64,000 nt of DNA from Salinisphaera sp. T31B1 (lineage in GTDB: Bacteria; Pseudomonadota; Gammaproteobacteria; Nevskiales; Salinisphaeraceae). Numbering within the stretch: position 1 is the first letter of the stretch; each line of letters opens with the position of its first letter. Under the pieces are notes generated by a model. It was not told the DNA's origin, did not search any database, and saw only the letters and a list, made by a program, of their open reading frames with translations. The DNA is taken from NCBI RefSeq assembly GCF_040361275.1, contig NZ_APNH01000004.1:186001-250000 (forward strand), given 5' to 3'. A program made the position numbers and the translations under genes. Of the stretch, positions 26,417-37,186 are shown piece by piece.

Positions 26417-29368
26417 CTACAGCGCAGCGATACGCTGGCGCTGTTCGGTCAGTTCGCCCAGTTCGCGTTCGACATCGGCCTGCTGTTCGCGCGCCTTGGC
26501 GACGACCTCGGCCGGTGCCTTGGCGACGAACGAATCGCTGGACAGCCGGCCGCGAATCCCGTTGAGATCCTTCTCCAGCTTGGCCAGCCGCTTGTCCAGG
26601 CGGGCCAGTTCGGCCTCCTGATCGATCAGGCCGGCCAGCGGCACGAGCAACTGCATATGGCCGACCAGCGCGGTTGCCGACTCGGGCGCATCCTCGGCCT
26701 GAATCTCGTCGATGGATTCCACGCCGGCCAGAAAGTCGATGGCCGAGCGGTGGCGCGTCAGGCGTTCGCGGTCGGTGGCCTGGGCCCGTGCGACGCAGAC
26801 CGGAATCTTCTGCTTGGGCGCAATATCCATTTCGCCGCGAATGGTCCGCAGCCCGGCGATGACGGCCTGGAGCCATTCGATCTCGGCCTCGGCGTCGAGG
26901 TCGAGCCGTGCCGGATCAGTCCGCGGGAATGGCTGGACCGAAATGCTCTCGCCGTCGGCGGCCAGGGCTCGGCCGAGCGCGAGCGGGGCCACGCGCTGCC
27001 ATATCTCTTCGGTGATGAACGGCATCAGCGGATGGGCCAGACGCAGTGTCGCCTCCAGCACCTGCACGAGGGTACGCCGCGTGCCGGCCCGTTCGGCATC
27101 GCTGGCTGGCGCATTGAGAACGGGTTTGACCAGTTCCAGATACCAGTCGCAGAAGGCATGCCAGATGAAATCGTGGATCGCCTTGGCCGCCAGATCGAAG
27201 CGATAGGCGTCGAACTGGCGCGCCACCTCGGCTTCGGTCGCCTGCAGACGCGAGACGATCCAGCGATCGGCGGCCGAGAGCGCCACTGCCTGGTCGTCGG
27301 CGGGAGTGAAATCCTCACCGACCTGCATCAGCACGAAACGCGCCGCATTCCACAACTTGTTGCAGAAGTTGCGATAGCCCTCGACACGGCCCAGATCGAA
27401 GCGGATATCGCGCCCGGGCGAGGCGAGGGCGGCGAAGGTAAAGCGCACGGCGTCGGTGCCGTAGGCGGCGATGCCGTCGGGGAACGCGCGACGCGTGGCT
27501 TTCTCGATCGCCTTGGCCTTCTGGGGCTGCATCAGGCCGCCGGTGCGCTTGGCGACCAGCGATTCGAGGTCGATGCCATCGATCAGATCGATCGGGTCCA
27601 GCACGTTGCCCTTGGACTTGGACATCTTCGCGCCTTCGTTGTCACGCACCAGGCCGTGGACGTAGACCTCGTGGAACGGCACGTCGTCCATGAACTCCAG
27701 GCCGAACATGATCATCCGGGCGACCCAGAAGAAGATGATATCGAAGCCGGTCACCAGCACGCTGGTCGGATAGAACCGCGCCAGCGCCGGCGTCTCGTCG
27801 GGCCAGCCGAGCGTCGAAAACGGCCACAGCGCCGATGAAAACCAGGTGTCCAGAACGTCTTCGTCCTGGGTCAGTATGATGTCGTCGCCAAGACCATGAG
27901 CGGTGCGCACGTCGGCCTCGGAGTTGCCGACATAGACGTTGCCGGCCTCGTCGTACCAGGCCGGAATACGATGCCCCCACCATAGCTGGCGCGAGATGCA
28001 CCAGTCCTGGATGTTGCGCATCCATTCGTAATACGTCTTGTCCCAGTTGCCCGGCACGAACCGGATGTCGCCGTTTTCGACTGCCTCGATCGCGGGCTGG
28101 GCCAGGGTCTTGGCATCGACAAACCACTGATTGGTCAGCATCGGTTCGATGACGTCGCCGGAGCGATCGCCATAGGGCTGCATGAGGGTCTTGTCCTCGA
28201 CCTTGATCATCAGCCCTTCGGCGTCGATGGCCGAAACGATCCGTTCGCGGGCGGTATAGCGGTCCAGGCCGCGGTATTCGTCCGGTACCAGATTGAGCGC
28301 ATCGATATCGCTGGCTTCGGGCATATGCCCGGAGGCCACGATCTCGGCGGCCCGGGCGGCCGCCTGGACATAGGCCAGGCCGTCGTCGCGCATGGACGCG
28401 GTGCTGTCCATCAGCCGGTACATCGGGATGGCATTGCGGCGGGCCACTTCGTAGTCGTTGAAGTCGTGCGCGCCGGTGATCTTGACCGCGCCGGAGCCGA
28501 ATTCCGGATCGGGGTATTCATCGGTAATGATCGGTATACGCCGGCGCTGGGCGACCGGGCCGACCGGGATCTCGCAGAGCTTGCCGACGATCGGCGCGTA
28601 GCGTTCATCTTCCGGGTGGACGGCAATCGCACCGTCGCCGAGCATGGTTTCGGGGCGGGTCGTGGCGATCGAGATATAGTCGCGTGTCTCGCGATGGGTA
28701 ATCTGTCCGTCGGCGTCCTTTTCGATGTATTCGTAGGTTTCGCCGTCGGCCAGCGGATACTTGAAGTGCCATATGTGACCGGCGACCTCGCGATTCTCGA
28801 CTTCGAGATCGGAGATGGCGGTATCCAGGACCGGGTCCCAGTTCACCAGACGCTGGCCGCGATAGATTAGACCCTTGGCATGCAGGGCGACGAATACATC
28901 GCGCACCGCCTCGGACAGCCCGTCGTCCATGGTGAAACGTTCACGGGACCAGTCCACCGATGCGCCCAGGCGCCGCATCTGGCGGGTGATATGGCCGCCG
29001 GATTCAGCCTTCCAGTCCCAGATCCGGTCGGTGAACGCCTCGCGACCGAGACTGTGACGCGACTCGCCTTCGGCTTCGACCCGGCGCTCGACGAGCATCT
29101 GGGTGGCGATACCGGCATGGTCGGTGCCCGGCTGCCACAGGGTCGGGTCGCCGCTCATGCGGTGGTAGCGGGTCAACGCATCCATCAGCGTATGCTGGAA
29201 GGCGTGGCCCATGTGCAGGCTGCCGGTCACGTTCGGCGGCGGCAGCATGATGCAGTACGGGTTGCCCGGCGCATCCATATCCGGCGCGAAATAGCCGCGT
29301 TCTTCCCAGACGGGGTACCAGCGCGCCTCGATGGTGTGCGGGTCGAATGTCTTGTCCATGTCAGCCAT
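26417..29368 (-). CDS. valS: Valyl-tRNA synthetase
   Basis: Class Ia synthetase charging tRNA-Val, 983 residues. HIGH motif HMGH at 52-55 in [13 protein letters not shown], zinc and editing domain in the middle ([18 protein letters not shown]), KMSKS at 581-585, anticodon-binding helical domain and a C-terminal coiled coil rich in [21 protein letters not shown] 29368 is used; ATG 29359 and TTG 29371 are alternatives. A notable insertion with [20 protein letters not shown] follows the KMSKS domain, as in Pseudomonas. It lies 68 bases after holC in the conserved pepA-holC-valS order. Confidence 0.97.
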   Translation of the reverse strand: MADMDKTFDPHTIEARWYPVWEERGYFAPDMDAPGNPYCIMLPPPNVTGSLHMGHAFQHTLMDALTRYHRMSGDPTLWQPGTDHAGIATQMLVERRVEAEGESRHSLGREAFTDRIWDWKAESGGHITRQMRRLGASVDWSRERFTMDDGLSEAVRDVFVALHAKGLIYRGQRLVNWDPVLDTAISDLEVENREVAGHIWHFKYPLADGETYEYIEKDADGQITHRETRDYISIATTRPETMLGDGAIAVHPEDERYAPIVGKLCEIPVGPVAQRRRIPIITDEYPDPEFGSGAVKITGAHDFNDYEVARRNAIPMYRLMDSTASMRDDGLAYVQAAARAAEIVASGHMPEASDIDALNLVPDEYRGLDRYTARERIVSAIDAEGLMIKVEDKTLMQPYGDRSGDVIEPMLTNQWFVDAKTLAQPAIEAVENGDIRFVPGNWDKTYYEWMRNIQDWCISRQLWWGHRIPAWYDEAGNVYVGNSEADVRTAHGLGDDIILTQDEDVLDTWFSSALWPFSTLGWPDETPALARFYPTSVLVTGFDIIFFWVARMIMFGLEFMDDVPFHEVYVHGLVRDNEGAKMSKSKGNVLDPIDLIDGIDLESLVAKRTGGLMQPQKAKAIEKATRRAFPDGIAAYGTDAVRFTFAALASPGRDIRFDLGRVEGYRNFCNKLWNAARFVLMQVGEDFTPADDQAVALSAADRWIVSRLQATEAEVARQFDAYRFDLAAKAIHDFIWHAFCDWYLELVKPVLNAPASDAERAGTRRTLVQVLEATLRLAHPLMPFITEEIWQRVAPLALGRALAADGESISVQPFPRTDPARLDLDAEAEIEWLQAVIAGLRTIRGEMDIAPKQKIPVCVARAQATDRERLTRHRSAIDFLAGVESIDEIQAEDAPESATALVGHMQLLVPLAGLIDQEAELARLDKRLAKLEKDLNGIRGRLSSDSFVAKAPAEVVAKAREQQADVERELGELTEQRQRIAAL

Positions 29369-29436
29369 CAAGCATTGCCTTTCGGCCCGTCGATACGGGC
29401 CTGCCGTTCGTTACAGTCGGAAAAAATGTCGGGGGG

Positions 29437-29871
29437 TCACCGTGGTGCGATCTTGTGCGTGGTCAGCGCGTAGCCGCGGTCCTTGTAGAAACGATACAGG
29501 CTACGCGCGTCGGCGACAGCCTCCGGGGCGACCACCTCGTTGTGGCGATTGAAACGCGAGAAGAAACCGCTCGCATCACCGCCGATATTGACCAGTACAT
29601 CGTCGAAGCCGGCGGGCGGCGCGCCCGTGCCGATGAGCACGGGCGTCAAGCGATCGTCGTCGGCCAGATCGTTCGCAGCGCAGTGCGGAACGAAGCTGCC
29701 CTGGCGGAAGACCCATAGCAGCGTATCCATGCGTGCGACCTGGTCCGCGTCGGCCGCATGCACGTACACCCTGTGACCTTCGCCATGGGCCTTCTCGGTC
29801 AGCCGACAGGCAAAGCGCTCCAGGGCCTCGGCGCCTTCAGCTTCGAGGATGTAGAAGAAGACCTCGGTCAC
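29437..29871 (-). CDS. holC: DNA polymerase III chi subunit
   Basis: Clamp-loader accessory subunit that binds SSB. The 144-residue protein shows VFFYILEAEGAEALERFACRL at the start in family style, then HAADADQVARMDTLLWVFRQ and SFVPH, and the LVNIGGDASGFFSRFNRHNE block. Length matches E. coli chi (147). It is 22 bases after pepA, the usual location. Confidence 0.92.
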   Translation of the reverse strand: MTEVFFYILEAEGAEALERFACRLTEKAHGEGHRVYVHAADADQVARMDTLLWVFRQGSFVPHCAANDLADDDRLTPVLIGTGAPPAGFDDVLVNIGGDASGFFSRFNRHNEVVAPEAVADARSLYRFYKDRGYALTTHKIAPR

Positions 29872-29893
29872 GAAACCGCGTGCCCGGCCGGCC

Positions 29894-31399
29894 TCACGCC
29901 TGTTGCGCGCGGTCGATCAGGTATTGCACCAGCAGGCCCACCGGGCGTCCGGTCGCCCCTTTGTCCTTGCCTGACGTCCAGGCCACCCCGGCGATATCCA
30001 GATGCGCCCAGCGCAGCTTGCGCGCGAAGCGGTGCAGGAAGCTCGCCGCGGTGACCGCACCGGCGCCCTTGCCGCCCACGTTGGCCATGTCGGCGAAGTT
30101 GGAATCCAGCTGTGACTGGTATTCCTCCCACAGCGGCATCGGCCAGGCCCGATCCCCCACCGTTTCGCCGGCATCGCGCAGGCTGCGACGCAGCGGGCTG
30201 TTGTTCGAGAACAGACCGGCCGCATGGGCGCCCAGCGCTACCACGCATGCACCGGTGAGGGTGGCCATGTCCACGACCGCATCGGGCTGGTAGTTGCGCT
30301 CGACATAGGTCAGTGCATCGGCCAGCGCAAGACGGCCCTCGGCGTCGGTATTGAGGATCTCGATGGTTTGCCCGGACATGCTGGTGAGAATGTCGCCCGG
30401 CTTGTAGGCATCGCCGTCGGGCAGGTTCTCGGTCGAAGGAATAACGCCCACCACATTGACCGGCAGGCCCAGTTCGGCGGCGGCCTGGACAGCGCCGAAC
30501 ACGCTGGCCGCACCGCCCATGTCGTACTTCATTTCGTCCATGGCCGCGCCCGGCTTGAGGCTGATGCCGCCGGCGTCGAAGGTCACGCCCTTGCCGACCA
30601 GCACGATGGGCTTGGCGTTCTTGGCCCCGGCCATGTACTCCATGACGATGAGCTTGGCCGGCTGGCGCGAGCCGCGGGACACGCCCAGCAGCGCGCCCAT
30701 GCCCAGCGATTCCATGTCCGATTCCTCGAGCACGGTGGTCTTGACCGCGCTCTCGCGCTCGGCCAGCGCGACCGCCTGCTCGGCGAGATAGGTCGGCGTA
30801 CAGATATTGCCGGGCAGATTGCCCAGGTCCTTGGCGAACTTGACACCGTTGGCCGTGGCCACACCTTCGTCGACACCACGCTCGGCCGCGGGCAGATCCG
30901 AACGGCGGGGCACCTGGAAAATCAGCCGGGCGAGCTTGCGCGTATGACGCTCGTAGCCCGTGCCCCGACAGGCCTCGAACCGGTAAAAGACGTCCTCGAC
31001 GGTCAGCAGTGCCTGCTTGACGCTCCAGCCGAAGTCATCCCGCCCCTTCACATTGAGTTCGGTCAGATAAAACGCCGCATCCACGCCGCCCATGCCGTCC
31101 AGTTGCTTGGCGGCGGCCTGACAGGCCCGGCGGTAGGCGCGGGCGTTGAAGTCGCGCTCCTTGCCGCAGCCGACCAGCAGGATTCGGTCGCAGAACAGAT
31201 TCTCCAACCCGTGAAGGAGGGTAGTCTGTCCCAGTTTCCCGTCCATATCGCCCCGACGCATCACCGAGGCGATCAGGCCGCCGCTGGCCTGATCCAGAGC
31301 CTCGGCTTGCGTCGAAGGCTTGCGGCGATCGAAGATACCCACCACAACGCATCCGACACGCTGCTTCTCGGGGCTGCCGCTTTTGACGAGATATTCCAT
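29894..31399 (-). CDS. pepA: Leucyl aminopeptidase (cytosol aminopeptidase)
   Basis: Two-metal aminopeptidase of family M17, 501 residues, hexameric in relatives. The metal site is in LVGKGVTFDAGGISLKPG and MKYDMGGAA; the family signature NTDAEGRLALADAL follows. In E. coli PepA also binds DNA at car and at Xer sites. ATG 31399 was chosen for the AGGAG site 7 bases upstream; an in-frame TTG at 31414 lacks one. It is divergent from lptF, the common arrangement, with a 213-base gap. Confidence 0.97.
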   Translation of the reverse strand: MEYLVKSGSPEKQRVGCVVVGIFDRRKPSTQAEALDQASGGLIASVMRRGDMDGKLGQTTLLHGLENLFCDRILLVGCGKERDFNARAYRRACQAAAKQLDGMGGVDAAFYLTELNVKGRDDFGWSVKQALLTVEDVFYRFEACRGTGYERHTRKLARLIFQVPRRSDLPAAERGVDEGVATANGVKFAKDLGNLPGNICTPTYLAEQAVALAERESAVKTTVLEESDMESLGMGALLGVSRGSRQPAKLIVMEYMAGAKNAKPIVLVGKGVTFDAGGISLKPGAAMDEMKYDMGGAASVFGAVQAAAELGLPVNVVGVIPSTENLPDGDAYKPGDILTSMSGQTIEILNTDAEGRLALADALTYVERNYQPDAVVDMATLTGACVVALGAHAAGLFSNNSPLRRSLRDAGETVGDRAWPMPLWEEYQSQLDSNFADMANVGGKGAGAVTAASFLHRFARKLRWAHLDIAGVAWTSGKDKGATGRPVGLLVQYLIDRAQQA

Positions 31400-31612
31400 G
31401 AAGTGCTCCTGCAAGACTGACTGTTATGACAGCGAAAACCGCACGCGGTTTCCAGGCTCGAACGGTTTCGGCATGGTAATCGCTCTTTCCAGAACTGCTG
31501 TCGAGGTCGCGCAGTTTACCGAAAACCGCAGACAAATCACCCCCCTCAATGCGTGACGCAGTATAAATGAATTCTCGTTGCGCTGACGAGCGAATCGCCG
31601 GGGCGGCTGCCC

Positions 31613-32716
31613 ATGCCTAGTGTGGTCTTCCGCGTATTGCTCGGTGAGCTCACGCGGACCTGGCTGGTGGTAACCGGCGTCCTCGTGTTCCTGACCCTGG
31701 GCCTGGGTTTCGCACGCTATATCGCCGATGCCGCCGCGGGCGAGTTGCCGGTGGATACCGTGCTGGCACTCGCCGCGTTCAAGGTGGTGGAAAACTTGGA
31801 AATCGTCATGCCGATTTCCATGCTGCTGGCGGTGCTGCTCACGCTCGGCCGGCTGTGCCGGGACAACGAGATGGCGGCACTGCTGGCGGGCGGTGCGAGC
31901 TTGCAAACCGTCTACCGACCCTTTTTCGCGCTCGCGTTTGCTGTTGCCCTACTGGCCGGGGCCGCATCGATCGTGGCCGCGCCCCAGGCCGAGCGTGCGA
32001 TGAAGGAAATTGGAGCCGCCGGGGCGACAGCGCTGCTGAGAACGCTTTCCCCCGGCCGTTTTCAGACTTTTCTCGATGGCGAGGCCGTGTTCTACGCCGC
32101 CAGCCGCGATGATGACAATAACCTTCGAAACGTGTTCATCCGTGTCCAGCGTAAGGACAATCAGAACCGGCCCACGCAAACCGTGGTGACCGCCGATCGT
32201 GCCCGCGAACAGACCGATCCGGAGACCGGTCGGGTCACGCTCGTGCTGGACAACGGCTGGCGTTACGAGGGCTACCCGGGACGCGCCGATTACCGAACCA
32301 TCAAGTTCGCCGAGCACGGCGTGCAACTGGCCCCGGCCCGCGCCGAGGCCAGCAGCGATGTCGAGGCACAAGGCTTCATGCAGCTGCTGGCCAGTGACGA
32401 TCCGGAAGCCGCGGCCGAATGGCAGACTCGGGTTTCGGTACCGCTGTCGATCCTCATTCTCACACTGCTGGCCCTGCCGCTCGGACGGGTACCGCCTCGC
32501 TCCGGGCGCTATGGCCGCGTGATCGCCGGCATATTGTTCTATGTCATCTACGTCAATGCCGTGCACCTGGCCAGCACGGCGGTCGAGGACGGCCGCCTGC
32601 CGCCGGCGATCGGCGTGTGGTGGGTCCACGCGCTGGTGTTGGTGATCGCGGTGGCGCTGGTGATGCGGGAGCAGGGTGTATTCACACGGCTGCGCGGCGC
32701 GGGACGGGCGTCATGA
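31613..32716 (+). CDS. lptF: LPS export ABC transporter permease LptF
   Basis: Inner-membrane component of the LptB2FGC complex that extracts lipopolysaccharide. The 367-residue YjgP/YjgQ protein has three N-terminal transmembrane helices, a periplasmic beta-jellyroll domain (about 130-260) and three C-terminal helices with LALPLGRVPPRSGRYGRV, a typical coupling region. A TATAAA about 46 bases before the ATG may be its -10 box. Its stop overlaps the lptG start (ATGA). Confidence 0.94.
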   Translation: MPSVVFRVLLGELTRTWLVVTGVLVFLTLGLGFARYIADAAAGELPVDTVLALAAFKVVENLEIVMPISMLLAVLLTLGRLCRDNEMAALLAGGASLQTVYRPFFALAFAVALLAGAASIVAAPQAERAMKEIGAAGATALLRTLSPGRFQTFLDGEAVFYAASRDDDNNLRNVFIRVQRKDNQNRPTQTVVTADRAREQTDPETGRVTLVLDNGWRYEGYPGRADYRTIKFAEHGVQLAPARAEASSDVEAQGFMQLLASDDPEAAAEWQTRVSVPLSILILTLLALPLGRVPPRSGRYGRVIAGILFYVIYVNAVHLASTAVEDGRLPPAIGVWWVHALVLVIAVALVMREQGVFTRLRGAGRAS

Positions 32717-33777
32717 AGCAGATCGATCGCTACATCAGCCGTACCATATTGGTCGCCACAGGCGTGGTCGCGCTGGTGGTCGGAGCGTTGGTCGCGCTGT
32801 CGTTGTTCATCGGCGACGCCGACCATATAGGCGATGGCGACTACGGGCTGCCGGATCTGATCGCCTACACGCTGCTGCATCTGCCCAGCGATCTGTACCT
32901 GGTTCTGCCGGTGATCGCCTTGCTCGGTTCGCTGCTGGCCCTGGGGGCGCTGGCGGCCGGCAGCGAGCTGGTGGTGGTACGGGCTTCAGGCATGTCGATG
33001 GCCCGTCTGGCGGTGTCGGTGTCGATCGCCGGCGTACTGCTGGGATTGGTGGCGGTGGTGATCGGCGAGTATGTCGGCCCGGCCGGGGTGCGCATGGGTG
33101 ACGATCTGCGCGAACAGGCGCGGCACGGGCGGATCGCCGACCGGATCGACGACGGGCTCTGGCTGCGCCAGGGCGACACCGTGGTGCGGATCGACGGCAC
33201 ATTGCCGGGCGGCCGTATCGATGGCCTCAATGTCTACGAGATGACCGACGACGGCCAGCTGAGCCGTGCCCTCGTAGCAGAACAGGCGCGGCTGGCCGGT
33301 GGCAAGCTGATCGTCGACAAACCGGAGTTCACCCGGATCGGCGAGAACCGCACGGAAACCGGAGCGCCCGATACGCTCACGCTGGACGTGAATATCGATC
33401 CGCGCGTCCTCGATCTGGCGGTCACCGCACCCGACGAGCTTTCCACGGTCGGGCTCTGGCGTTATATCGACTACCTGCAGGCCAACGATATCAATGCCGA
33501 CGACTACCGGCTGGCGCTGTGGCGCAATATCGTCAACCCGATTACGGTCTGGGTGCTGGTGGTATTCGCGCTGCCGTTCGCGTTCGGCTCGTTGCGCAGC
33601 GCGAGCGCAGGCCAGCGACTTTTCATGGGCGGCCTGATCGGACTCGTCTTTTTTCTCGTCAACGAGATCGTGGCTTCGAGCGGGCCGGTCTATGGGATCG
33701 CGCCGTGGTTGGCCGCCAGTCTGCCGACTGCGCTGCTGGCCGCGGCCACCGCCATCTGGATGCGGCGTCTGAGCTGA
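32713..33777 (+). CDS. lptG: LPS export ABC transporter permease LptG
   Basis: Partner permease of LptF, 354 residues. DRYISRTILVATGVVALVV is the usual N-terminus, then helices with LPVIALLGSLLALGALAAGSEL and VVRASGMSMARL, a periplasmic jellyroll domain, and the C-terminal VFALPFAFGSLRSASAGQRLF coupling segment. ATG overlaps the lptF stop. It converges on the RDD gene with 14 bases between the stop codons. Confidence 0.94.
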   Translation: MKQIDRYISRTILVATGVVALVVGALVALSLFIGDADHIGDGDYGLPDLIAYTLLHLPSDLYLVLPVIALLGSLLALGALAAGSELVVVRASGMSMARLAVSVSIAGVLLGLVAVVIGEYVGPAGVRMGDDLREQARHGRIADRIDDGLWLRQGDTVVRIDGTLPGGRIDGLNVYEMTDDGQLSRALVAEQARLAGGKLIVDKPEFTRIGENRTETGAPDTLTLDVNIDPRVLDLAVTAPDELSTVGLWRYIDYLQANDINADDYRLALWRNIVNPITVWVLVVFALPFAFGSLRSASAGQRLFMGGLIGLVFFLVNEIVASSGPVYGIAPWLAASLPTALLAAATAIWMRRLS

Positions 33778-33791
33778 CCGGCCCGACGGCC

Positions 33792-34214
33792 TCAGTCGCG
33801 TGGAACGACCACGACTTCGGTACGGCTGAGAATATCGTGCAGGCTGCGTCGCTGGCCGTCGACGACGCACCACAGCACGCCGACGATCGACAGCCATGAA
33901 ACCCAGGCTGCGATATAGCGGATGACCGCCTGATACCACTGTACGGGGCCGCCGTCGAGCGCGCGCAGCTGCATGCGCCACGCCTTCATGCCCAGGGTCT
34001 GACCGCCGTGCATCCAGAACCAGGAAAAGAACAGGTACGGAATGAACAGGAAGTACAGACGTACCCACGGACTCTGCCCGTCCACGGCCTGGCCGTGGTG
34101 GAAAGGCAGCAGCAACAGACCGGAGAGCAGCCACAGCCCGACGAGCAGGAACAGATCATAGACAGCGGCGGCCAGACGTCGGACCAGTCCGGCCGGGTAG
34201 GGAGAAAAGCTCAT
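33792..34214 (-). CDS. RDD family membrane protein
   Basis: A 140-residue protein with an RDD-like start (GLVRRLAAAVYDLFLLVGLW; the arginine and aspartate positions are conserved), a central GQTLGMKAWRMQL motif and a terminal RRSLHDILSRTEVV block. About three or four hydrophobic helices are present. The transport function suggested for the family is not settled. Neighbourhood to lptFG is common in gammaproteobacteria. Confidence 0.88.
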   Translation of the reverse strand: MSFSPYPAGLVRRLAAAVYDLFLLVGLWLLSGLLLLPFHHGQAVDGQSPWVRLYFLFIPYLFFSWFWMHGGQTLGMKAWRMQLRALDGGPVQWYQAVIRYIAAWVSWLSIVGVLWCVVDGQRRSLHDILSRTEVVVVPRD

Positions 34215-34247
34215 GATGCCAACGGACCTGGGAGTAAAGCGGGGACG

Positions 34248-35738
34248 TTATAGCGTAGGCAGACGATCGAACCAGGGCGCGGCCTGCTCGAGCTGGCCGG
34301 CAAGCGCGAGCAGATCGGCCTCGCTGCCGGGCGGGCCGACGAACTGGCTGCCCAGCGGTAGCCCGTTGTCGGTCATGTGCAGGGGCACCGACATGGCAGG
34401 CACGCCCGTCAGGTTGGCCAGCTGCGTGAACGGCACATGCTTGAGCGATTCGCGTGCCAGTTGTTCGACGATGCCGGAGCGAATCATCGTGCGCGCCGAC
34501 GGCAGTCTGAGCAGCGGCCTCAGCAAACCGCGCTGCCAGCCGGGCAGCTGGGTGTCGCCGATACGCGGTGGCGGCCCGGCCAGTGTGGGGGTGACGAGGA
34601 CATCGTAGCGGCCGTGGAACTCGGCCAGGGCCCGGCGATAGTCCTGCCAGCGGCTGTGAATGGACAGGTACTCCGTGGCCGTCAGGACGCGTCCGACGTG
34701 GGCGATCGCACGGGTGTCCAGTTCGAAATCTCGTGCATGCGCACCCGTATCGGCGCGCGCGGTATCGATCGCATGCGCGGCATAGACGAACCACATGGAC
34801 AGGAAATCGCGTGCCAGGGCCAGGCCGTCGATCGCCGGTGCGGCGTATTCGACGTCGTGCCCCAGATCGGTGAGCAGGGCCGCGGTGCCTTCGACCGCGG
34901 CGAGCGCTTCGGCGTGCAGCGGCACACCCAACGGCGACTCGGCGAGCAGGCCGATACGCAGATTCGACGGCGGGCGATCCAGCGCGGCCAGATAGGACGT
35001 GGCCGGCTGGGCCAGACGTACGATCGCGCCCGGCTCATAACCAGCCACGGCATCGAGCATCGCCGCGCTGTCGCGTACGGAACGGGTAATCACGTGCTCC
35101 ACCGAGGCACCATGCATCAGATCGCTGTGACGCGGGCCGCCGGGCGTGCGCGCGCGGCCCGGTTTGAGCCCGAACAGCCCGCAACAGGCGGCCGGAATAC
35201 GGATCGATCCGCCGCCGTCGTTGCCGCCGGCCAGTGGCACGATGCCCGCCGCGATCGCCGCGGCAGAGCCGCCCGACGACCCGCCGGGCGTGTGCTCGAC
35301 GTTCCATGGATTGTGCGTGGCACCGAACACCTCCGGTTCGGTCACGCCCTTGATTCCGAATTCCGGCGTGTTCGTCTTGCCGAGTATCGTCACGCCGGCG
35401 GCCAGAAAACGCTGGGTGATCTCGGCATGCCGGGACGGGGTGTAGCCCGCCTTGTACAGCGCACGGCTGCCGTAGCTGCTGGGTACGCCTGCGTAGTCCT
35501 GGAACAGATCCTTGAGCAGAAACGGCACGCCGTCGAACGCACGCGTGCTGTCGCGTGCTGTCGCGGCGGCCGTATCGGCTTCGGTGTCCATCCGCCGGAT
35601 GACGGCGTTGATGGCCGGGTTGACGGCCTCCAGGCGGGCGCGGGCGGCAGCCAGTGCTTCGGCGGCACTGATCTGGCCGTCGGCGATCAGCCGCGCCAGC
35701 TCAAGACCGTCGCAGGCGACGTATTCGCTGTGCTTCAT
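34248..35738 (-). CDS. Amidase (amidase signature family)
   Basis: A 496-residue hydrolase of C-N bonds. The Ser-cisSer-Lys triad is visible: Lys in [12 protein letters not shown], the glycine/serine-rich [16 protein letters not shown], and the nucleophile serine in [19 protein letters not shown]. The C-terminal region is more variable. ATG 35738 gives [18 protein letters not shown], a natural start; an in-frame ATG ten codons earlier is possible. It lacks the gatB/gatC context, so it is not GatA. Substrate unknown. Confidence 0.88.
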   Translation of the reverse strand: MKHSEYVACDGLELARLIADGQISAAEALAAARARLEAVNPAINAVIRRMDTEADTAAATARDSTRAFDGVPFLLKDLFQDYAGVPSSYGSRALYKAGYTPSRHAEITQRFLAAGVTILGKTNTPEFGIKGVTEPEVFGATHNPWNVEHTPGGSSGGSAAAIAAGIVPLAGGNDGGGSIRIPAACCGLFGLKPGRARTPGGPRHSDLMHGASVEHVITRSVRDSAAMLDAVAGYEPGAIVRLAQPATSYLAALDRPPSNLRIGLLAESPLGVPLHAEALAAVEGTAALLTDLGHDVEYAAPAIDGLALARDFLSMWFVYAAHAIDTARADTGAHARDFELDTRAIAHVGRVLTATEYLSIHSRWQDYRRALAEFHGRYDVLVTPTLAGPPPRIGDTQLPGWQRGLLRPLLRLPSARTMIRSGIVEQLARESLKHVPFTQLANLTGVPAMSVPLHMTDNGLPLGSQFVGPPGSEADLLALAGQLEQAAPWFDRLPTL

Positions 35739-35896
35739 GGACCGTTGACGGTCGGATCGATTCGGCAAGCTTAGCAGCCGAGGACCAGTATCGGCGCCAA
35801 CCGTTGTAAACTAGCGCGCGTAATCCACTCCTTGATCATGAACGGGGCGATATCATCAACGATTTACGCGTCATCGAGCCGCACGAGCACGGTATC

Positions 35897-37162
35897 GTGC
35901 GTGACCAGATCAGCGCCGGCGCTCTGCAGACGCTGGAAGGCCTGCAGGCGGCCGGCTATCGTGCCTGTCTGGTGGGAGGCGCCGTGCGCGACCTGCTGCT
36001 GGGCGTGGCGCCGAAGGATTTCGATGTGGCGACCGACGCCGAGCCGGAAGCCGTCGTCGAGGTGTTCGGCCGCAAGGCCCGCCTGATCGGGCGCCGTTTC
36101 CGTATTGCGCACGTCCGCTTCGGCCGCGAGATCGTTGAAGTATCCACGTTCCGTGCCGACCCGGGGGCATCGGATCCCGGCGCCGATACACGCGAGCTCG
36201 ACGATGCCGGTCGCGTGCTGCGGGACAACGTCTTCGGCTCGATCGCCGAGGACGCCCGCCGGCGGGACTTCGCCATCAACGGTCTTTACTACGATATCTC
36301 CGACGACTGCGTCTACGACTATGTCGGCGGCATGGCCGATGTCGACGCGCGCCGCCTGCGGCTGATCGGCGATGCGGACGTGCGCTATCGGGAGGACCCG
36401 GTACGCATGATCCGCGCTGTGCGCATCGCCGCAAAGCTGGGTTTGACGATCGACGAGCCGGCCTTGCCGCCGCGCGCGCTCGTGCCGCTGCTTGCGGACG
36501 TGCCGTCGGCGCGCATGTTCGACGAAGTGCTCAAGCTGCTGATGAACCCGGCCGGGCCGGCGGTGTTCCGGATGCTGCGCGAACACGGGTTGTTCACGCC
36601 GTTGTTCGACCAGACGGCTGCGGTGCTCGATTCGCCCGCCGGTGCGGCCAGCGAGGCGCTGATCGAGCAGGCGGTCGCGAACACGGCCGCGCGTATCGAG
36701 GCCGGTCGCCCGGTGACCCCTGCGTTCATTTTCGCTGCGCTGCTCTGGCCTGCGGTTCGCGAACAGGCCGCCGAACTCGAACGCGGCGGCACGCCGCCGG
36801 CGCCGGCACTGGCCAGCGCCCAGTCCCAGGTCGTCGGCCATCAGATTCAGCGGGTTGCCATACCCAAGCGGTTTTCGGTGCCGATGCGCGAGATATGGCA
36901 GCTCCAGCCACGTTTTCATCGGCGCCGCGGCAAACAGGCATCGCGCTTGATCGCACATCCGCGGTTCCGTGCGGCCTACGATTTTCTGCTGCTGCGTGCT
37001 GGCGCGGGCGAAGTCGACGACGAGCTTGCACAGTGGTGGACCGACGCACAGGACCACCCGTCGACGCCCACGCCCGGTTCGGGCGCCGGCGGTGCCCCGG
37101 GTGCCGGTCGCCGTCGCAAGCGCCGCGGCGGGCGGCGTCGCAAAAGCGCCGAACCGGCCTGA
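35897..37162 (+). CDS. pcnB: Poly(A) polymerase I
   Basis: Adds poly(A) tails to RNA 3' ends, promoting decay. Family features: LVGGAVRDLLLG and KDFDVATDAEP (nucleotidyltransferase metal aspartates), RLIGRRFRIAHVRFG, RDFAINGLYYD, DPVRMIRAVRIAAKL, and a basic C-terminal tail (RRRKRRGGRRRK). GTG 35897 is the first standard start, but the sequence upstream in frame reads VIEPHEHGIVRDQIS, matching the E. coli PcnB N-terminus (VIPREQHAISRKDIS). No ATG, GTG or TTG lies upstream in frame near it; two ATC codons at 35852 and 35855 could initiate. E. coli pcnB is known to start at AUU. A candidate -10 TAAACT is at 35807. Confidence 0.93.
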   Translation: MRDQISAGALQTLEGLQAAGYRACLVGGAVRDLLLGVAPKDFDVATDAEPEAVVEVFGRKARLIGRRFRIAHVRFGREIVEVSTFRADPGASDPGADTRELDDAGRVLRDNVFGSIAEDARRRDFAINGLYYDISDDCVYDYVGGMADVDARRLRLIGDADVRYREDPVRMIRAVRIAAKLGLTIDEPALPPRALVPLLADVPSARMFDEVLKLLMNPAGPAVFRMLREHGLFTPLFDQTAAVLDSPAGAASEALIEQAVANTAARIEAGRPVTPAFIFAALLWPAVREQAAELERGGTPPAPALASAQSQVVGHQIQRVAIPKRFSVPMREIWQLQPRFHRRRGKQASRLIAHPRFRAAYDFLLLRAGAGEVDDELAQWWTDAQDHPSTPTPGSGAGGAPGAGRRRKRRGGRRRKSAEPA

Positions 37163-37186
37163 TCGCCGCCCGACCGGACCACGTCG

